Shown piece by piece: positions 25,030-33,983 of a stretch of DNA of 44,223 nucleotides. The translations under genes were made by a program, and so were the position numbers. Position 1 is the first letter of the stretch; every line of letters starts with the position of its first letter. The DNA comes from Agathobacter sp. (GTDB lineage: Bacteria; Bacillota; Clostridia; Lachnospirales; Lachnospiraceae). Under the pieces are notes generated by a model. It was not told where the DNA came from. It did no database searches and saw nothing but the letters and a program-made list of their open reading frames with translations. The DNA lies in the NCBI GenBank assembly GCA_017409825.1, contig JAFQRZ010000025.1:1-44223 (forward strand). The letters are read 5' to 3'.

Positions 25030-26043
25030 ATGAATCTACAAAATGTATTTAAGCACATGTCACAGTACTGGGAAGTATATGAGTATGTGCGAGGTGGTGT
25101 TGTAACACTAGATGAGGTAAAAGAGCATCTAATGAAGGAATGTAAGAAAGCAGAATCTACAGCGAGAGCACATGTATCTGCAATACAGGAGAGTGAACTG
25201 CTGGAGGTCTACGGAAACAAGGTATGTTTGAGAGAGGAGTCGCTAGAAGAATTTTATGAAAGTGTGGATAAACTTTTAAACATACGACAATTCGAAAAAG
25301 GTGTACGAGGTTTAAGAGAAACGGAAGAAGAATTGTATAAGGTTCAAAGACGTGTGGAAGCAGACAAGAATCATTATACACATGAACTTATGGAACTGGA
25401 GAAAAAGATTTATATTTTGCAGGAGGAGGTTGATAAGTATTATCAAGAGAAAAAAGAAAATTACAAGAAATATGTAGAGCTACAAAAGGAGTATAAATCA
25501 TTAGAGGAGAAGGTCGAGCTGTTGAATGAGAGAGATGAAATTTTACAAAAGCAGATTCAGTGGTATAAAAGCACGAATATATTACTAAAGGATCAAGTTA
25601 CACTTGCAAGGCTTTGCCCCGATGTAATGTTAATTACAAGATTTCATGTTACACGGGCAAAAAAGGAAGAGAAGAAGGAGAATAGAAATATTCTTTGCTA
25701 TGATTTTTTATCACCATTTGGAAAATTTAAGTATAAGTTACGAGAATTCATAAAAAAGATAATGAAAGTTATAAAAATGGTAGGACAAACCATTCGTACG
25801 ATAGCGGACTTCTTTACATATCCACTTCGCTATGTGTATACACAGCAGTTACTTGAAGGTAAATGGGATGTGAAAATCGAACGGAGAACAGGTGGAAAAG
25901 CTTTGTGTAGATTATACCCTATAGATACGCTAGACGTGTATAAGGATACGCTAGAACGTAGAATAGATTTTTTCCAGAGCTGGATATTGAATCATAGTTT
26001 GCCATATATACCGGAGGAACTATATATCGAAAAGGCTGAATAA
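25030..26043 (+). CDS. Winged-helix and coiled-coil protein of unknown function
   Basis: The 337-aa protein starts with a region that looks like a small helix-turn-helix (about 20-65: VVTLDEVKEHLMKECKKAES, then TARAHVSAIQESELLEV). A long coiled coil (about 95-190) and a basic C-terminal part follow, with hydrophobic patches (about 235-275) and a final SLPYIPEELYIEKAE. GAAAGGAGAG precedes the ATG. It could be a DNA-binding structural or regulatory protein of the element. I do not recognise the family. It stands between the metabolic and defence-like cargo. Confidence 0.6.
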   Translation: MNLQNVFKHMSQYWEVYEYVRGGVVTLDEVKEHLMKECKKAESTARAHVSAIQESELLEVYGNKVCLREESLEEFYESVDKLLNIRQFEKGVRGLRETEEELYKVQRRVEADKNHYTHELMELEKKIYILQEEVDKYYQEKKENYKKYVELQKEYKSLEEKVELLNERDEILQKQIQWYKSTNILLKDQVTLARLCPDVMLITRFHVTRAKKEEKKENRNILCYDFLSPFGKFKYKLREFIKKIMKVIKMVGQTIRTIADFFTYPLRYVYTQQLLEGKWDVKIERRTGGKALCRLYPIDTLDVYKDTLERRIDFFQSWILNHSLPYIPEELYIEKAE

Positions 26044-26142
26044 AAACTTAAGCAAGAAGATGAAATTCTTAGGTCTATATTAAGAACTATTCTCATAGTA
26101 TTAAAAAGAAAGACAAGCAAGAGAAGGAGGTGGAGATTCCGC

Positions 26143-26367
26143 TTGAAACAGAGAAAATTGAATTATCGATTTCATAATCCGAATTCGGCGGATGATACCG
26201 CTGACTTCTTGTGTAAGCTTTTGATTGAAGCAAACACTGGGAAAGTGGAACGTGCGATTGAAGAAGCTGCATCAAGGTGTGCAGAAGGAAGTGAGTACAT
26301 AGCAGTGACAGAGGATAAAGAAGTGGTGGAAGAATCGGTGAATATAAGACGGAGAAGAGCAAGGTAG
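26143..26367 (+). CDS. Small basic-tailed protein, TTG start
   Basis: The 74-aa protein begins MKQRKLNYRFHNPNSADDTA and ends in an arginine-rich IRRRRAR tail. The YRFHNPN-type N-terminus resembles small hypothetical proteins that I associate with clostridial mobile elements, though I cannot name a family. GAAGGAGGTGG lies about 12 nt before the TTG. By size, charge and location it could be an accessory or directionality factor for the recombinase, which is speculation. Confidence 0.55.
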   Translation: MKQRKLNYRFHNPNSADDTADFLCKLLIEANTGKVERAIEEAASRCAEGSEYIAVTEDKEVVEESVNIRRRRAR

Positions 26368-26383
26368 AGATGCCTTGCTTTTT
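26358..26383 (+). terminator. Terminator overlapping the end of the 74-aa gene
   Basis: AGCAAGG (26358-26364) pairs with CCTTGCT (26373-26379), followed by TTTT. A near copy (AAGCAAGG/CCTTGCTT) follows the membrane-protein genes at 27535. Confidence 0.65.
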
Positions 26384-26451
26384 GCATTATGAAACACTAA
26401 ATACATTTTGAGAAAATGCCGATACTATTGAAAAGAATTTTGGAGGTAAAA

Positions 26452-27342
26452 ATGTATAAAGTTTTTTGGCTATGTTTTCATTCAATTATGTGCGTAATAA
26501 TGGCAGTTGTATGGATGTTTACAGAAATTGCAGATGGTGGAAAAGTGGTTGTTGAGGATTTCAAAAATAAAGATAAGCGCTTTAATGGAGAAACAATTGT
26601 ATTAATGGGCATCTTGGGAGTATTTGTTATTGTGTTTTATATATTTGTTTATTATTCGCTTATGGAGAATACAATATTCTCAAAAGGTTTTGTTTTAATA
26701 TACTTTCTAGTATTAGGCTACATAGCAATTAGACAGATTGTTAAAATGCTTTTTGTTCATGAAAAAAGAGCTTTTTCGATTTCTGATATTCGAGGGTTTG
26801 CGTTTACTTATTTATTTTGGTGGATAATTATATCAATAATGAGCTCTCCACAAGCGGAAGTAAACCTATTAGATAAGAGCACATCTGATTATGGGGAAAT
26901 TATAAAGGTAGTGCTATTGTGGTTGTGTAATTATTTTAATATTCTCTTGGCATTGGGCGGCGTGTATATCCTACTTTATTATTTGGGTGGAATTAGAAAT
27001 ATTCTGAAAAAAATATGTGGGTGCATTAAGAAAGCGAAGCCAAAACATAAAATGGGGATACTTGAGTGGAGTAAAACGGGCAAAAAGTTTTCCGGTTTGA
27101 AATGTTTTAGGATATGGAATGAAAATAAAAAAAGAATTATTTCGAAAATAATTATAACAATTCCATTATTCTTATTAGACGTATGTAATATATTTTTGTT
27201 TTTTGTTGTAGTTTTTGTTAAAGCATTGGTAAATGGAATTATTGATGAAATACTAGAACCTATACGAGGACTATACAGATTAGTAAAAGAAGTGTGGAAT
27301 AGGTATGAAAATACTGAGGGATGTATGTGTTTGCACAAATAG
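26452..27342 (+). CDS. Multi-pass membrane protein of unknown function
   Basis: The 296-aa protein has about five or six hydrophobic segments: about 3-20, 49-70, 78-98, 122-137, 159-182 and, after a basic loop rich in Lys, 241-266. A cytoplasmic, basic loop (about 185-235, KPKHKMGILEWSKTGKKFSG) separates the first group from the last. The start at 26452 follows TTGGAGGT. An upstream ATG at 26416 has no ribosome-binding site. I recognise no family. A membrane effector for neighbouring defence genes is possible but unproven. Confidence 0.6.
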   Translation: MYKVFWLCFHSIMCVIMAVVWMFTEIADGGKVVVEDFKNKDKRFNGETIVLMGILGVFVIVFYIFVYYSLMENTIFSKGFVLIYFLVLGYIAIRQIVKMLFVHEKRAFSISDIRGFAFTYLFWWIIISIMSSPQAEVNLLDKSTSDYGEIIKVVLLWLCNYFNILLALGGVYILLYYLGGIRNILKKICGCIKKAKPKHKMGILEWSKTGKKFSGLKCFRIWNENKKRIISKIIITIPLFLLDVCNIFLFFVVVFVKALVNGIIDEILEPIRGLYRLVKEVWNRYENTEGCMCLHK

Positions 27343-27506
27343 CAGGATTAGGTAGTTATTGTATTGTGTTCGTGATTGTTCAATATGAAGGTTTTGGTGA
27401 TGAAGTAAAAAGTGTATATGAGTTTGTTGGGACTGTAATATTGATTCCGTATTTTCTGGACAAAATTAATAAGCACAAAGAGAAGAAGATAGAGAAAACT
27501 GAGTGA
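27321..27506 (+). CDS. Possible small membrane protein overlapping the preceding gene
   Basis: A 61-codon frame encodes two hydrophobic stretches (AGLGSYCIVFVIVQY, FVGTVILIPYFLD) and a lysine-rich tail. The ATG at 27321 directly abuts GAGGG. A GTG at 27327 would have better spacing. It overlaps the end of the membrane-protein gene by up to 22 bp, suggesting coupling. It is too short for a firm call. Confidence 0.4.
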   Translation: MYVFAQIAGLGSYCIVFVIVQYEGFGDEVKSVYEFVGTVILIPYFLDKINKHKEKKIEKTE

Positions 27507-27534
27507 TTAATGAAATAAAATACAAAAAGATTGG

Positions 27535-27563
27535 AAGCAAGGTATATTGATGCCTTGCTTTTT
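27535..27563 (+). terminator. Terminator before the AbiL-like pair
   Basis: AAGCAAGG (27535-27542) pairs with CCTTGCTT (27553-27560), followed by TTT. Confidence 0.7.
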
Positions 27564-27688
27564 CTATGAAATAGTAATAGAACTTAATGAAATGCTAATC
27601 ACGAGATGATATATGAGAAAAAATCTCATATATATGTTGCAAAATAAGAAAAATGGAATATAATAAAGATAGAATGGAGGTAAAAGAT

Positions 27689-28912
27689 ATGTTATGTCAA
27701 TTTACTGTTAAAAATTACAAAAGTATAAGAGATGAAGTAACGTTTGATATGCAGGCGGCAGCAATCTCAGAGCATGAAGATAGAATAATTAAAGACATGG
27801 ATGGAGAAATGTATTTACCAGTATCTTCTATTTATGGTCCTAATGGTGGAGGTAAATCTAATGTTTTAGCAGCGTTACACACATTAGTTGCAAAGATATT
27901 ACGTCCATTGTATGCGACAGAAGATAATGAAGAGAGAGCATTTCTTCAGAAGAGAATTATTGTGGAACCATTTGCCTTTTCTGATAGCAAGAATGAACCA
28001 ACGGAATTTGAATTATTCTTCCGTACAGATTCAGCAGAGTACAGATATATCTTGCATGTAAAACGTGATGTAGTTATGTATGAAAGCTTGGATAGGGTTA
28101 AACTTGAAACAGGAAGACGTTCAGGCTTATTTACAAGAGATGAAAAAGGTGTTGAATTAAAGGGTGCATTTGCTAAATTGAAGGTTAGTGAAGATTTATC
28201 TAAGACTCTTACATTACTTTCTTATTTAGGTATTGCCTATAAGGGAAATGCAGTGGTTAAAGATGTACTCAACTGGTTTGAATATGGTGTTGATTTCTTG
28301 AATTATGGTAATCCAATTCAAGAACTTAGAATGGCTATTTCTACATCAGAAGATGTAAAGCATTTGATGTTGGATATGATTCAGGAAATGGATTTAGACA
28401 TCGTTGATTTTAGGGTAGAAGAAAAAGAGAACGACAGAATAGAAGTGTATACAAAGCATCTTGTAGATGATGTGGAAACAGAGCTTAGTTTATCAGATGA
28501 ATCAAGTGGAACAAAGAAATTATTTGGCCTGCTTCCATTTATAGCAGCAAGTTTACTTGATGGAACTGTACTCGTAATCGACGAATTGGATGCGAAGATT
28601 CATCCGGTGTTGTTGCGTCATATCATAATGATGTTTAACGATATGGAAATCAATAAGCACAAAGCTCAGCTAATCTTTACATCTCATGATTTATCAACTA
28701 TGAACAGTGAAGTGTTCCGTAGAGATGAAATCTGGTTTGTGGCAAAAGGGAATGCACAGAATTCTAAGCTGTATTCACTTGTGGAGTTCAAGAATGAAAA
28801 GGGTGAGTCTGTTAGAAAAGATGCTAAATTTGATAAGCAGTATCTTGAAGGTAAGTATGGTGCTGATCCATACCTCAGAAGAATTATAGATTGGGGGAAA
28901 GTCAATGCCTAA
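27689..28912 (+). CDS. AAA-family (OLD/RloA-like) ATPase, AbiL-type first component
   Basis: The 407-aa protein begins MLCQFTVKNYKSIRDEVTF, the usual start of AAA_15/AAA_21 ATPases. Walker A is GPNGGGKSN (50-58), Walker B LVIDELD with Asp298/Glu299, and a switch His333 in FTSHD. Residues SLSDESSGTKKLF form the ABC-like signature. The start at 27689 follows TGGAGG. The next gene overlaps by 8 bp and encodes RloB. ATPase plus RloB pairs are the architecture of the AbiL abortive-infection system of lactococci. Phage defence by this pair is inferred from family and context. Confidence 0.85.
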   Translation: MLCQFTVKNYKSIRDEVTFDMQAAAISEHEDRIIKDMDGEMYLPVSSIYGPNGGGKSNVLAALHTLVAKILRPLYATEDNEERAFLQKRIIVEPFAFSDSKNEPTEFELFFRTDSAEYRYILHVKRDVVMYESLDRVKLETGRRSGLFTRDEKGVELKGAFAKLKVSEDLSKTLTLLSYLGIAYKGNAVVKDVLNWFEYGVDFLNYGNPIQELRMAISTSEDVKHLMLDMIQEMDLDIVDFRVEEKENDRIEVYTKHLVDDVETELSLSDESSGTKKLFGLLPFIAASLLDGTVLVIDELDAKIHPVLLRHIIMMFNDMEINKHKAQLIFTSHDLSTMNSEVFRRDEIWFVAKGNAQNSKLYSLVEFKNEKGESVRKDAKFDKQYLEGKYGADPYLRRIIDWGKVNA

Positions 28913-29624
28913 AAAAGCCGGAATGGAGAAGTGGAAGAAAAAACGTCGCCAAGAATACTTGGAGATGAAGCAATACAGATATTATATCTTCTGCGAAGGA
29001 CAGCAGACTGAACCTTTATACTTTGCTGCATTCAAAAAGCTGATAGAGGAAAATCCTGTTTATAAGGATATGGTACTGATTGAGATCGAACCGTGTCAGG
29101 CTGAAACCATGCGAGTTATTGGTATGGCAGAGGAATATGTAAAGAAGAACAAAATCAAAAAGGGGCAAATCTGGTGTGTCTATGATAAAGATAGTTTTCC
29201 ACCAGAACGCTTCAATGGTGTGGTAGAGCGTGCGGAGAGTTTGAATAAAGAAAATCCGGAATTGCAATATCATACTGCATGGAGTAATGAGTGCATAGAG
29301 TTTTGGTTTTTACTTCATTTTGCATATTACACTGCCAACAATCATAGGGCAGAGTATATCACATTTTTAAATGACAAGTTCAAGGAGCTTGGAATTGGAA
29401 AGTATCAGAAAAATATGCAGGACATCTTTGGAATTCTTTTAGAGCATGGAAATCCGAAATTGGCGATTCGTTATGCAAAGAGAATTATAAAGGATGGAGC
29501 AGGTAAGACACCAACGGAGATTGCACCGGGAACAAAGGTGTATGAGTTGGTAGAGGAACTGGCGAAGTATTTGCCGGAGGAGTTTAAACATAAGTTTAGA
29601 GATAATGTGAAAAATTACTTATAG
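28905..29624 (+). CDS. RloB-like protein, AbiL-type second component
   Basis: The 239-aa protein has a basic N-terminus, then CEGQQTEPLYF (30-40), VYDKDSF with Asp94/Asp96, and SNECIEFWFLLHF (127-139). These are the conserved blocks of RloB, which resembles TOPRIM-type nucleases by its acidic residues. The start codon lies inside the ATPase gene (8-bp overlap), so the two are translationally coupled. It is the likely effector nuclease controlled by the upstream ATPase. Confidence 0.85.
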   Translation: MPKKAGMEKWKKKRRQEYLEMKQYRYYIFCEGQQTEPLYFAAFKKLIEENPVYKDMVLIEIEPCQAETMRVIGMAEEYVKKNKIKKGQIWCVYDKDSFPPERFNGVVERAESLNKENPELQYHTAWSNECIEFWFLLHFAYYTANNHRAEYITFLNDKFKELGIGKYQKNMQDIFGILLEHGNPKLAIRYAKRIIKDGAGKTPTEIAPGTKVYELVEELAKYLPEEFKHKFRDNVKNYL

Positions 29625-29683
29625 TTTTGACGATTTCAAATAGATGCATATTATGGTTTCAATTACGAAGGAGGCGAATCAAT

Positions 29684-32311
29684 ATGGGTGATTATAAAGA
29701 TACGATTACTTGGAATAAAATATATGGAAATACTACAGATAATAAAGAAGAATGTGATTTTTTAAGGGTTGAATATGAGAAGTTTAGAGATAATGCTAGA
29801 TTATTGGCCGGTGAGATTGCATCAATTTTGCCGGAATACACGGTGCATGATATTACACATATAGATGCATTATGGGATATGACAGACATATTTCTTCCTA
29901 GAGACTATTCCTTGTCACCAATTGAATGTTTTGTTTTAGGTGGGGCATTTATTTTACATGATTTAGGCATGTTGCTTGCAGCATATCCAGAAGGTCGAAA
30001 AGGTATCCAAAAGCAAGAAATTTGGAAAGATACAGTTGCAAATTTATGTAAACAGAGAGGGCTACCTTATAACTTTGAAGAATTAGATAACATAGATAAA
30101 GATGTAGATAAGATTGCTACTGAAAAAACCTTAAGGCTGTTACATGGTCAAAAAGCAAAAGAATTGGCAATAGTTTCATGGAAAGATAGTAATGGTAAGG
30201 ATATATATTTGATTGATGACAAGAAGTTAAGAGATGCTTATGGCACGATAATCGGGAAAATAGCTCAAAGTCATTGGTTCTATTGTGAAGAGTTGCCTCA
30301 AGAATTTCCGACTGTTCTAGGAGCACTTTCTATATTTCCGGAAACATGGACTGTTGATCCATTAAAATTGGCGTGTATTCTTAGAATAGCTGACGCTATG
30401 CATATTGATGATAGAAGAGCTCCGTCAATGTTAAAAGCAGTAAGAGAAATTAACAGAGAATCGGAATTACATTGGATATTTCAAGAAAAACTTTATAAAC
30501 CAAGAACCGAAAATAATAGAGTTGTATATACCTCTAAATCTGCATTCGGCTTATCAGAGATAGATGCTTGGTGGCTATGTTATGACACGTTAAGAATGAT
30601 TGATACAGAATTAAAGAATGTTGATTCGCTTTTGTTTGAACAGCGACGAGAGGGCTTTGGAGTCATTAGCGTATACGGAATTGATAGTTTGGAACAAATT
30701 CAAAAATTTATAGCGGTTGATGGTTGGAAGCCGGTAGATACATGTATTAGAGTTAATAATGTTGCAAAATTAGTTAATACCTTGGGTGGAGTGCAATTAT
30801 ATGGAGATAATAACTGGGTACCACTTAGAGAACTAATACAAAATGCGGCAGATGCAATAAGAGCAAGAAGATGTATAGATGAAGAGCCAGATGATTATGG
30901 TGATATAAACTTAAGCTGGGGAGAAGAAGACGGAAAGGAATTTGTCCAGATAGAAGATAATGGAATAGGAATGTCTCCAAATGTAATGGTTAATGTATTA
31001 TTAGATTTCGGACAATCATTTTGGAGCACGCCTCAGATGCATAACGAATTTCCTGGATTAGAACAGAAATCGTTTAAATCTACAGGAAAATTTGGAATAG
31101 GATTTTTCTCTGTGTTTATGTGGGGGGAAAACGTAAAAGTAATTAGTAATCGATATGATAAAGCCAGAGATAATACAATGGTATTGGAGTTTGTAAATGG
31201 GGTAAATAGTAGACCAATATTACGAAAAGCAAATGCTGAGGAAGTAATAAGAAATGGTGGAACTCGTATTAAAATCTATTTATCTAAAAAAAGTATTAGG
31301 GCGATATTCGAACCTGATTTTTATTCAACGATGGATGTAGAAGAGATGCTTGCCAAAATGTGCTTTTCGTTAGATTGTAATTTATATATCAATAATGATA
31401 ATAAAAAGTTACTCGTGAAAGCAAATGATTGGTTGTCTATGGGAACGAATGAGTTTTTGCAAAGGTTGATAGGTCAAAAAGGTATAGAACAATTAGTCAA
31501 AGAAAAGTCTGATGTTTATCAATTGTTGTGTAATAATATAACGATTATAAAAGAGGAAGATGAGACCATTGTTGGTAGAGCATGTCTTTTATTAGATGAG
31601 AAGTTGCAAAGAAGAAGTGCTATTATGGGAACGGTTACGGTTGATGGATTCGGAACAACAGAATTAAGAGGAATAATTGGCGTTCTAAAAGGTAATACCC
31701 AAAAGGCATCTAGAGATATTGCAATACCAATTTTGTCGCAGATGGCTTTGGACAGATGGATAGAAGAACAAGCAAAACTAATGGTCTCAACAAATTTGTC
31801 TGATGAAGAACAAATAGAGGTTGCATCATTTGCATGTGCTCTTTCTTCGAAAATAACAGAATTAAAAATTGCAAGGTGGAAAGACACATATGTAAATTAT
31901 AGTCAAATAGTTGAAATTGTAAGAAAACAGAAATATGAGCAATATTATTTGGTACATGATGCAGCCGTTCATATTTGGGAGCGTGACGAGAAAAAGCAAC
32001 TTGAATTAGCGGACAATGTATTTGCATGTGCAATGGGATGCCCTGGAATTTTACAAACGGGAAATGTGCATGCGTATGTAGAGTGGCCAAGCTTTAGAAC
32101 AGAAAGAGCGAGAAAATTTGGTTGTGCTGTAGTAGAAAAGCAGGTAGCGGAGGCTATCGCTGAAGCTTGTAATAGCTCACTTGATTCCATGCTAGAAGCA
32201 ATACAATTTTCAGATGATGACACGGAGTATAGTGGAATTGTTGGTCAATCTGATGATAACAATATTGAGATGCGTGTTGATATTATGAATATAAATAGTA
32301 AAGAGGGATAA
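29684..32311 (+). CDS. HD-domain and GHKL (Hsp90-like) ATPase protein
   Basis: The 875-aa protein joins two catalytic modules. Residues about 50-250 look like an HD phosphohydrolase: His55 or His59, His92-Asp93 in LHDLG, and a later Asp in ILRIADAMHIDD. Residues about 375-600 form a GHKL ATPase with N-box LRELIQNAAD, G1 IEDNGIGM (Asp425) and G2 GKFGIGFFSVF. The C-terminal 270 residues are unassigned. AAGGAGG supports the ATG at 29684. A possible upstream TTG/ATG extension is not supported. It lies 59 bp after rloB on the same strand. A nucleotide- or phage-sensing defence role is inference. Confidence 0.75.
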   Translation: MGDYKDTITWNKIYGNTTDNKEECDFLRVEYEKFRDNARLLAGEIASILPEYTVHDITHIDALWDMTDIFLPRDYSLSPIECFVLGGAFILHDLGMLLAAYPEGRKGIQKQEIWKDTVANLCKQRGLPYNFEELDNIDKDVDKIATEKTLRLLHGQKAKELAIVSWKDSNGKDIYLIDDKKLRDAYGTIIGKIAQSHWFYCEELPQEFPTVLGALSIFPETWTVDPLKLACILRIADAMHIDDRRAPSMLKAVREINRESELHWIFQEKLYKPRTENNRVVYTSKSAFGLSEIDAWWLCYDTLRMIDTELKNVDSLLFEQRREGFGVISVYGIDSLEQIQKFIAVDGWKPVDTCIRVNNVAKLVNTLGGVQLYGDNNWVPLRELIQNAADAIRARRCIDEEPDDYGDINLSWGEEDGKEFVQIEDNGIGMSPNVMVNVLLDFGQSFWSTPQMHNEFPGLEQKSFKSTGKFGIGFFSVFMWGENVKVISNRYDKARDNTMVLEFVNGVNSRPILRKANAEEVIRNGGTRIKIYLSKKSIRAIFEPDFYSTMDVEEMLAKMCFSLDCNLYINNDNKKLLVKANDWLSMGTNEFLQRLIGQKGIEQLVKEKSDVYQLLCNNITIIKEEDETIVGRACLLLDEKLQRRSAIMGTVTVDGFGTTELRGIIGVLKGNTQKASRDIAIPILSQMALDRWIEEQAKLMVSTNLSDEEQIEVASFACALSSKITELKIARWKDTYVNYSQIVEIVRKQKYEQYYLVHDAAVHIWERDEKKQLELADNVFACAMGCPGILQTGNVHAYVEWPSFRTERARKFGCAVVEKQVAEAIAEACNSSLDSMLEAIQFSDDDTEYSGIVGQSDDNNIEMRVDIMNINSKEG

Positions 32312-32350
32312 AGAGTGAAAGTATAGATTTAGATTCTTTTCAGAAGTCCT

Positions 32351-32383
32351 AAAAGGCGAGAGAGAAATCTCTTGCCTTTTTCT
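32351..32383 (+). terminator. Terminator after the HD-GHKL gene
   Basis: AAAAGGCGAGAG (32351-32362) pairs with CTCTTGCCTTTT (32369-32380) with one G-U pair, followed by TCT. Confidence 0.8.
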
Positions 32384-32404
32384 ATTCTATACAATAAAAT
32401 AATA

Positions 32405-32425
32405 GTTGTAACAGAACGCAACAAC
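32405..32425 (+). promoter_or_regulatory. att-arm-like repeat upstream of the recombinase gene
   Basis: GTTGTAACAG (32405-32414) is identical to attL positions 17074-17083. Together with ACAAC at 32421-32425 it forms a GTTGT/ACAAC dyad about 20 bp before the recombinase start. It could be a recombinase half-site used for autoregulation. Confidence 0.4.
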
Positions 32426-32447
32426 TCTAACAGAAAGGTTGATAAAT

Positions 32448-33983
32448 ATGAACATAGCAGCATACTGCCGAGTTTCCACAGATAAAGAAGACCAGCTCAA
32501 CAGTTTAGAGACTCAAAAAGAGTTTTTCTTAGAATATACCAAGCGAACAGGGGACAACCTTATTAAATTATATGCAGACGAAGGTATTTCCGGAACCAAA
32601 ATCAAGAACCGTAAAGAATTCCAGCGTATGCTTGCAGATGCTGAGAAAGGCTTATTTGATATGGTTGTGGTAAAGGATATTTCTCGTTTTGCCAGAAATA
32701 CAGTTGATTTATTACAGAGTGTCCGTAAGCTGAAAGCACTTGGTATCGAGACGCAGTTCCTTACTGCCAATATGACAAGTATGGGTAATTCGGAATTCGT
32801 ATTGACTATCTTCGGGGCATTGGCGCAGGAAGAAAGTGCGAACACATCTAAGCGTATCAAATTCGGTAAGAAGATGAATGCAGAAAAAGGTCGAGTTCCA
32901 AACATTGTTTACGGATACGATAAAACCATCGGTGATTATTTCAATCTATCCATCAATGAAGAGGAAGCAAAGGTTATTCGTCAGATGTACAAGTGGTACA
33001 CAGAAGAAGGCTTTGGTGGTGCAAAGATTGCAAACATGCTTAATGAACGTGGTGTGAAAACCAAGAGAGGAAATAATTGGAGTCAGAATTCCGTATGTCG
33101 TATTCTAACTAACGAGATATACACCGGAAAGATTATCAATGGCAAAGAGGAAGTAGCAGATTTTTTAACCGGACAGAGAAAAGAAAAAGATGAATCGGAA
33201 TGGTTAGTAACGATTCGCCCGGAACTTCGTATCATTGATGATGAAATCTTTGATAAGGTACAAGAGATTTTGAAAGGTCGACACGATTCGTTTAAGATGA
33301 CACATGAACGTCAGAGCAACAAGCATTTATTCTCTACATTGATTAAGTGTAAGGATTGTGGTTGGTCTTTCCGTAGAACGGTTCGCCAGTACAAGAATAC
33401 TTATGTCCGTTGGGTATGCTCAGGTCACAATGGTCGTGGTGCAGATAGTTGCCCAAATGCAATTACAGTGGATGAAGAAGAATTGATTCAGGTATTGCAG
33501 GAGTACTTCCAAGATGTGCTTAGCAAAAAGAAAAAAGTAATCGATTATGTAATCAAAGAATTCCAACGTGCCTACAAAGCGAAAGATGAGAATGTAGAGT
33601 ATGAAAAAGAATTAACAACAGAGCTAAACAGACTTCGCAGATCACGTGAGAAATATATGGATATGTACACTGATGATTTGATTTCCAGAGAGGAATTGAA
33701 TGAGAAAATTGGTGGCATGAGAAAAGAGATTGATAGATTAGAAAATGAACTGAAAATGGTATCGTATAATCTAACAAAGGGTGAGCAGTTGGAAGCAATT
33801 CTAAACAGCACTTTTAAAGAGATGGAAGATATTACAGATGTTCATGAAATGACAAATACACAGTTAAAACGTCTTATCAATAAAATCGAAGTGGACAAGG
33901 ATGGTAACGTTGATATTTACCTGCGCATTATTGGTGACTTAGGATTAGATGAAACCGTTCTAATTGACGACAACCATACATAA
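32448..33983 (+). CDS. Large serine recombinase of the spoIIID element
   Basis: The 511-aa protein has an N-terminal resolvase domain with catalytic Ser10 (AAYCRVSTDKEDQ), the Arg-rich VVVKDISRFARN, and ADEGISGT. A Recombinase domain (about 150-270), a zinc ribbon (IKCKDCGW then VCSGHNGRGADSCPN) and a coiled coil (about 385-455) follow. This is the architecture of phage-type integrases such as SpoIVCA, which excises skin. The ATG at 32448 follows AAAGG. Its TAA stop spans attR, with the last two bases belonging to spoIIID. In the excised circle the frame would continue 14 codons (YGCNSIERFVWVVE) before a stop. Confidence 0.93.
   Translation: MNIAAYCRVSTDKEDQLNSLETQKEFFLEYTKRTGDNLIKLYADEGISGTKIKNRKEFQRMLADAEKGLFDMVVVKDISRFARNTVDLLQSVRKLKALGIETQFLTANMTSMGNSEFVLTIFGALAQEESANTSKRIKFGKKMNAEKGRVPNIVYGYDKTIGDYFNLSINEEEAKVIRQMYKWYTEEGFGGAKIANMLNERGVKTKRGNNWSQNSVCRILTNEIYTGKIINGKEEVADFLTGQRKEKDESEWLVTIRPELRIIDDEIFDKVQEILKGRHDSFKMTHERQSNKHLFSTLIKCKDCGWSFRRTVRQYKNTYVRWVCSGHNGRGADSCPNAITVDEEELIQVLQEYFQDVLSKKKKVIDYVIKEFQRAYKAKDENVEYEKELTTELNRLRRSREKYMDMYTDDLISREELNEKIGGMRKEIDRLENELKMVSYNLTKGEQLEAILNSTFKEMEDITDVHEMTNTQLKRLINKIEVDKDGNVDIYLRIIGDLGLDETVLIDDNHT

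Larger units (their letters stand above)
17070..33980 (+). mobile_element. 16,911-bp serine-recombinase element inserted in spoIIID (skin-like intervening element)
   Basis: The two halves of spoIIID flank this block. Both junctions contain TACATA (17066-17071 and 33977-33982). Joining at the central CA rebuilds STVH-KDCAERL in frame. The only recombinase lies at the right end. Cargo is an XRE regulator, five PlsC-like acyltransferases with accessory genes, a coiled-coil and membrane protein set, an AbiL-like pair and an HD-GHKL ATPase. There are no phage structural or conjugation genes. The left part is visibly more AT-rich than the chromosome. Precise excision would restore spoIIID, as for sigK and skin in B. 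subtilis. Regulated excision is inference. Confidence 0.9.

Noticed and set aside
32387-32394. Sigma-E promoter for the recombinase (TATACAAT)
   Set aside because: The -10 is a fair match, but no KMATATT-like -35 is found 14-15 bp upstream. Mother-cell control of the recombinase therefore cannot be claimed from sequence.
17070-33980. Complete prophage or ICE
   Set aside because: No capsid, tail, terminase, relaxase or type IV secretion genes are present. Only a recombinase, one regulator and cargo.
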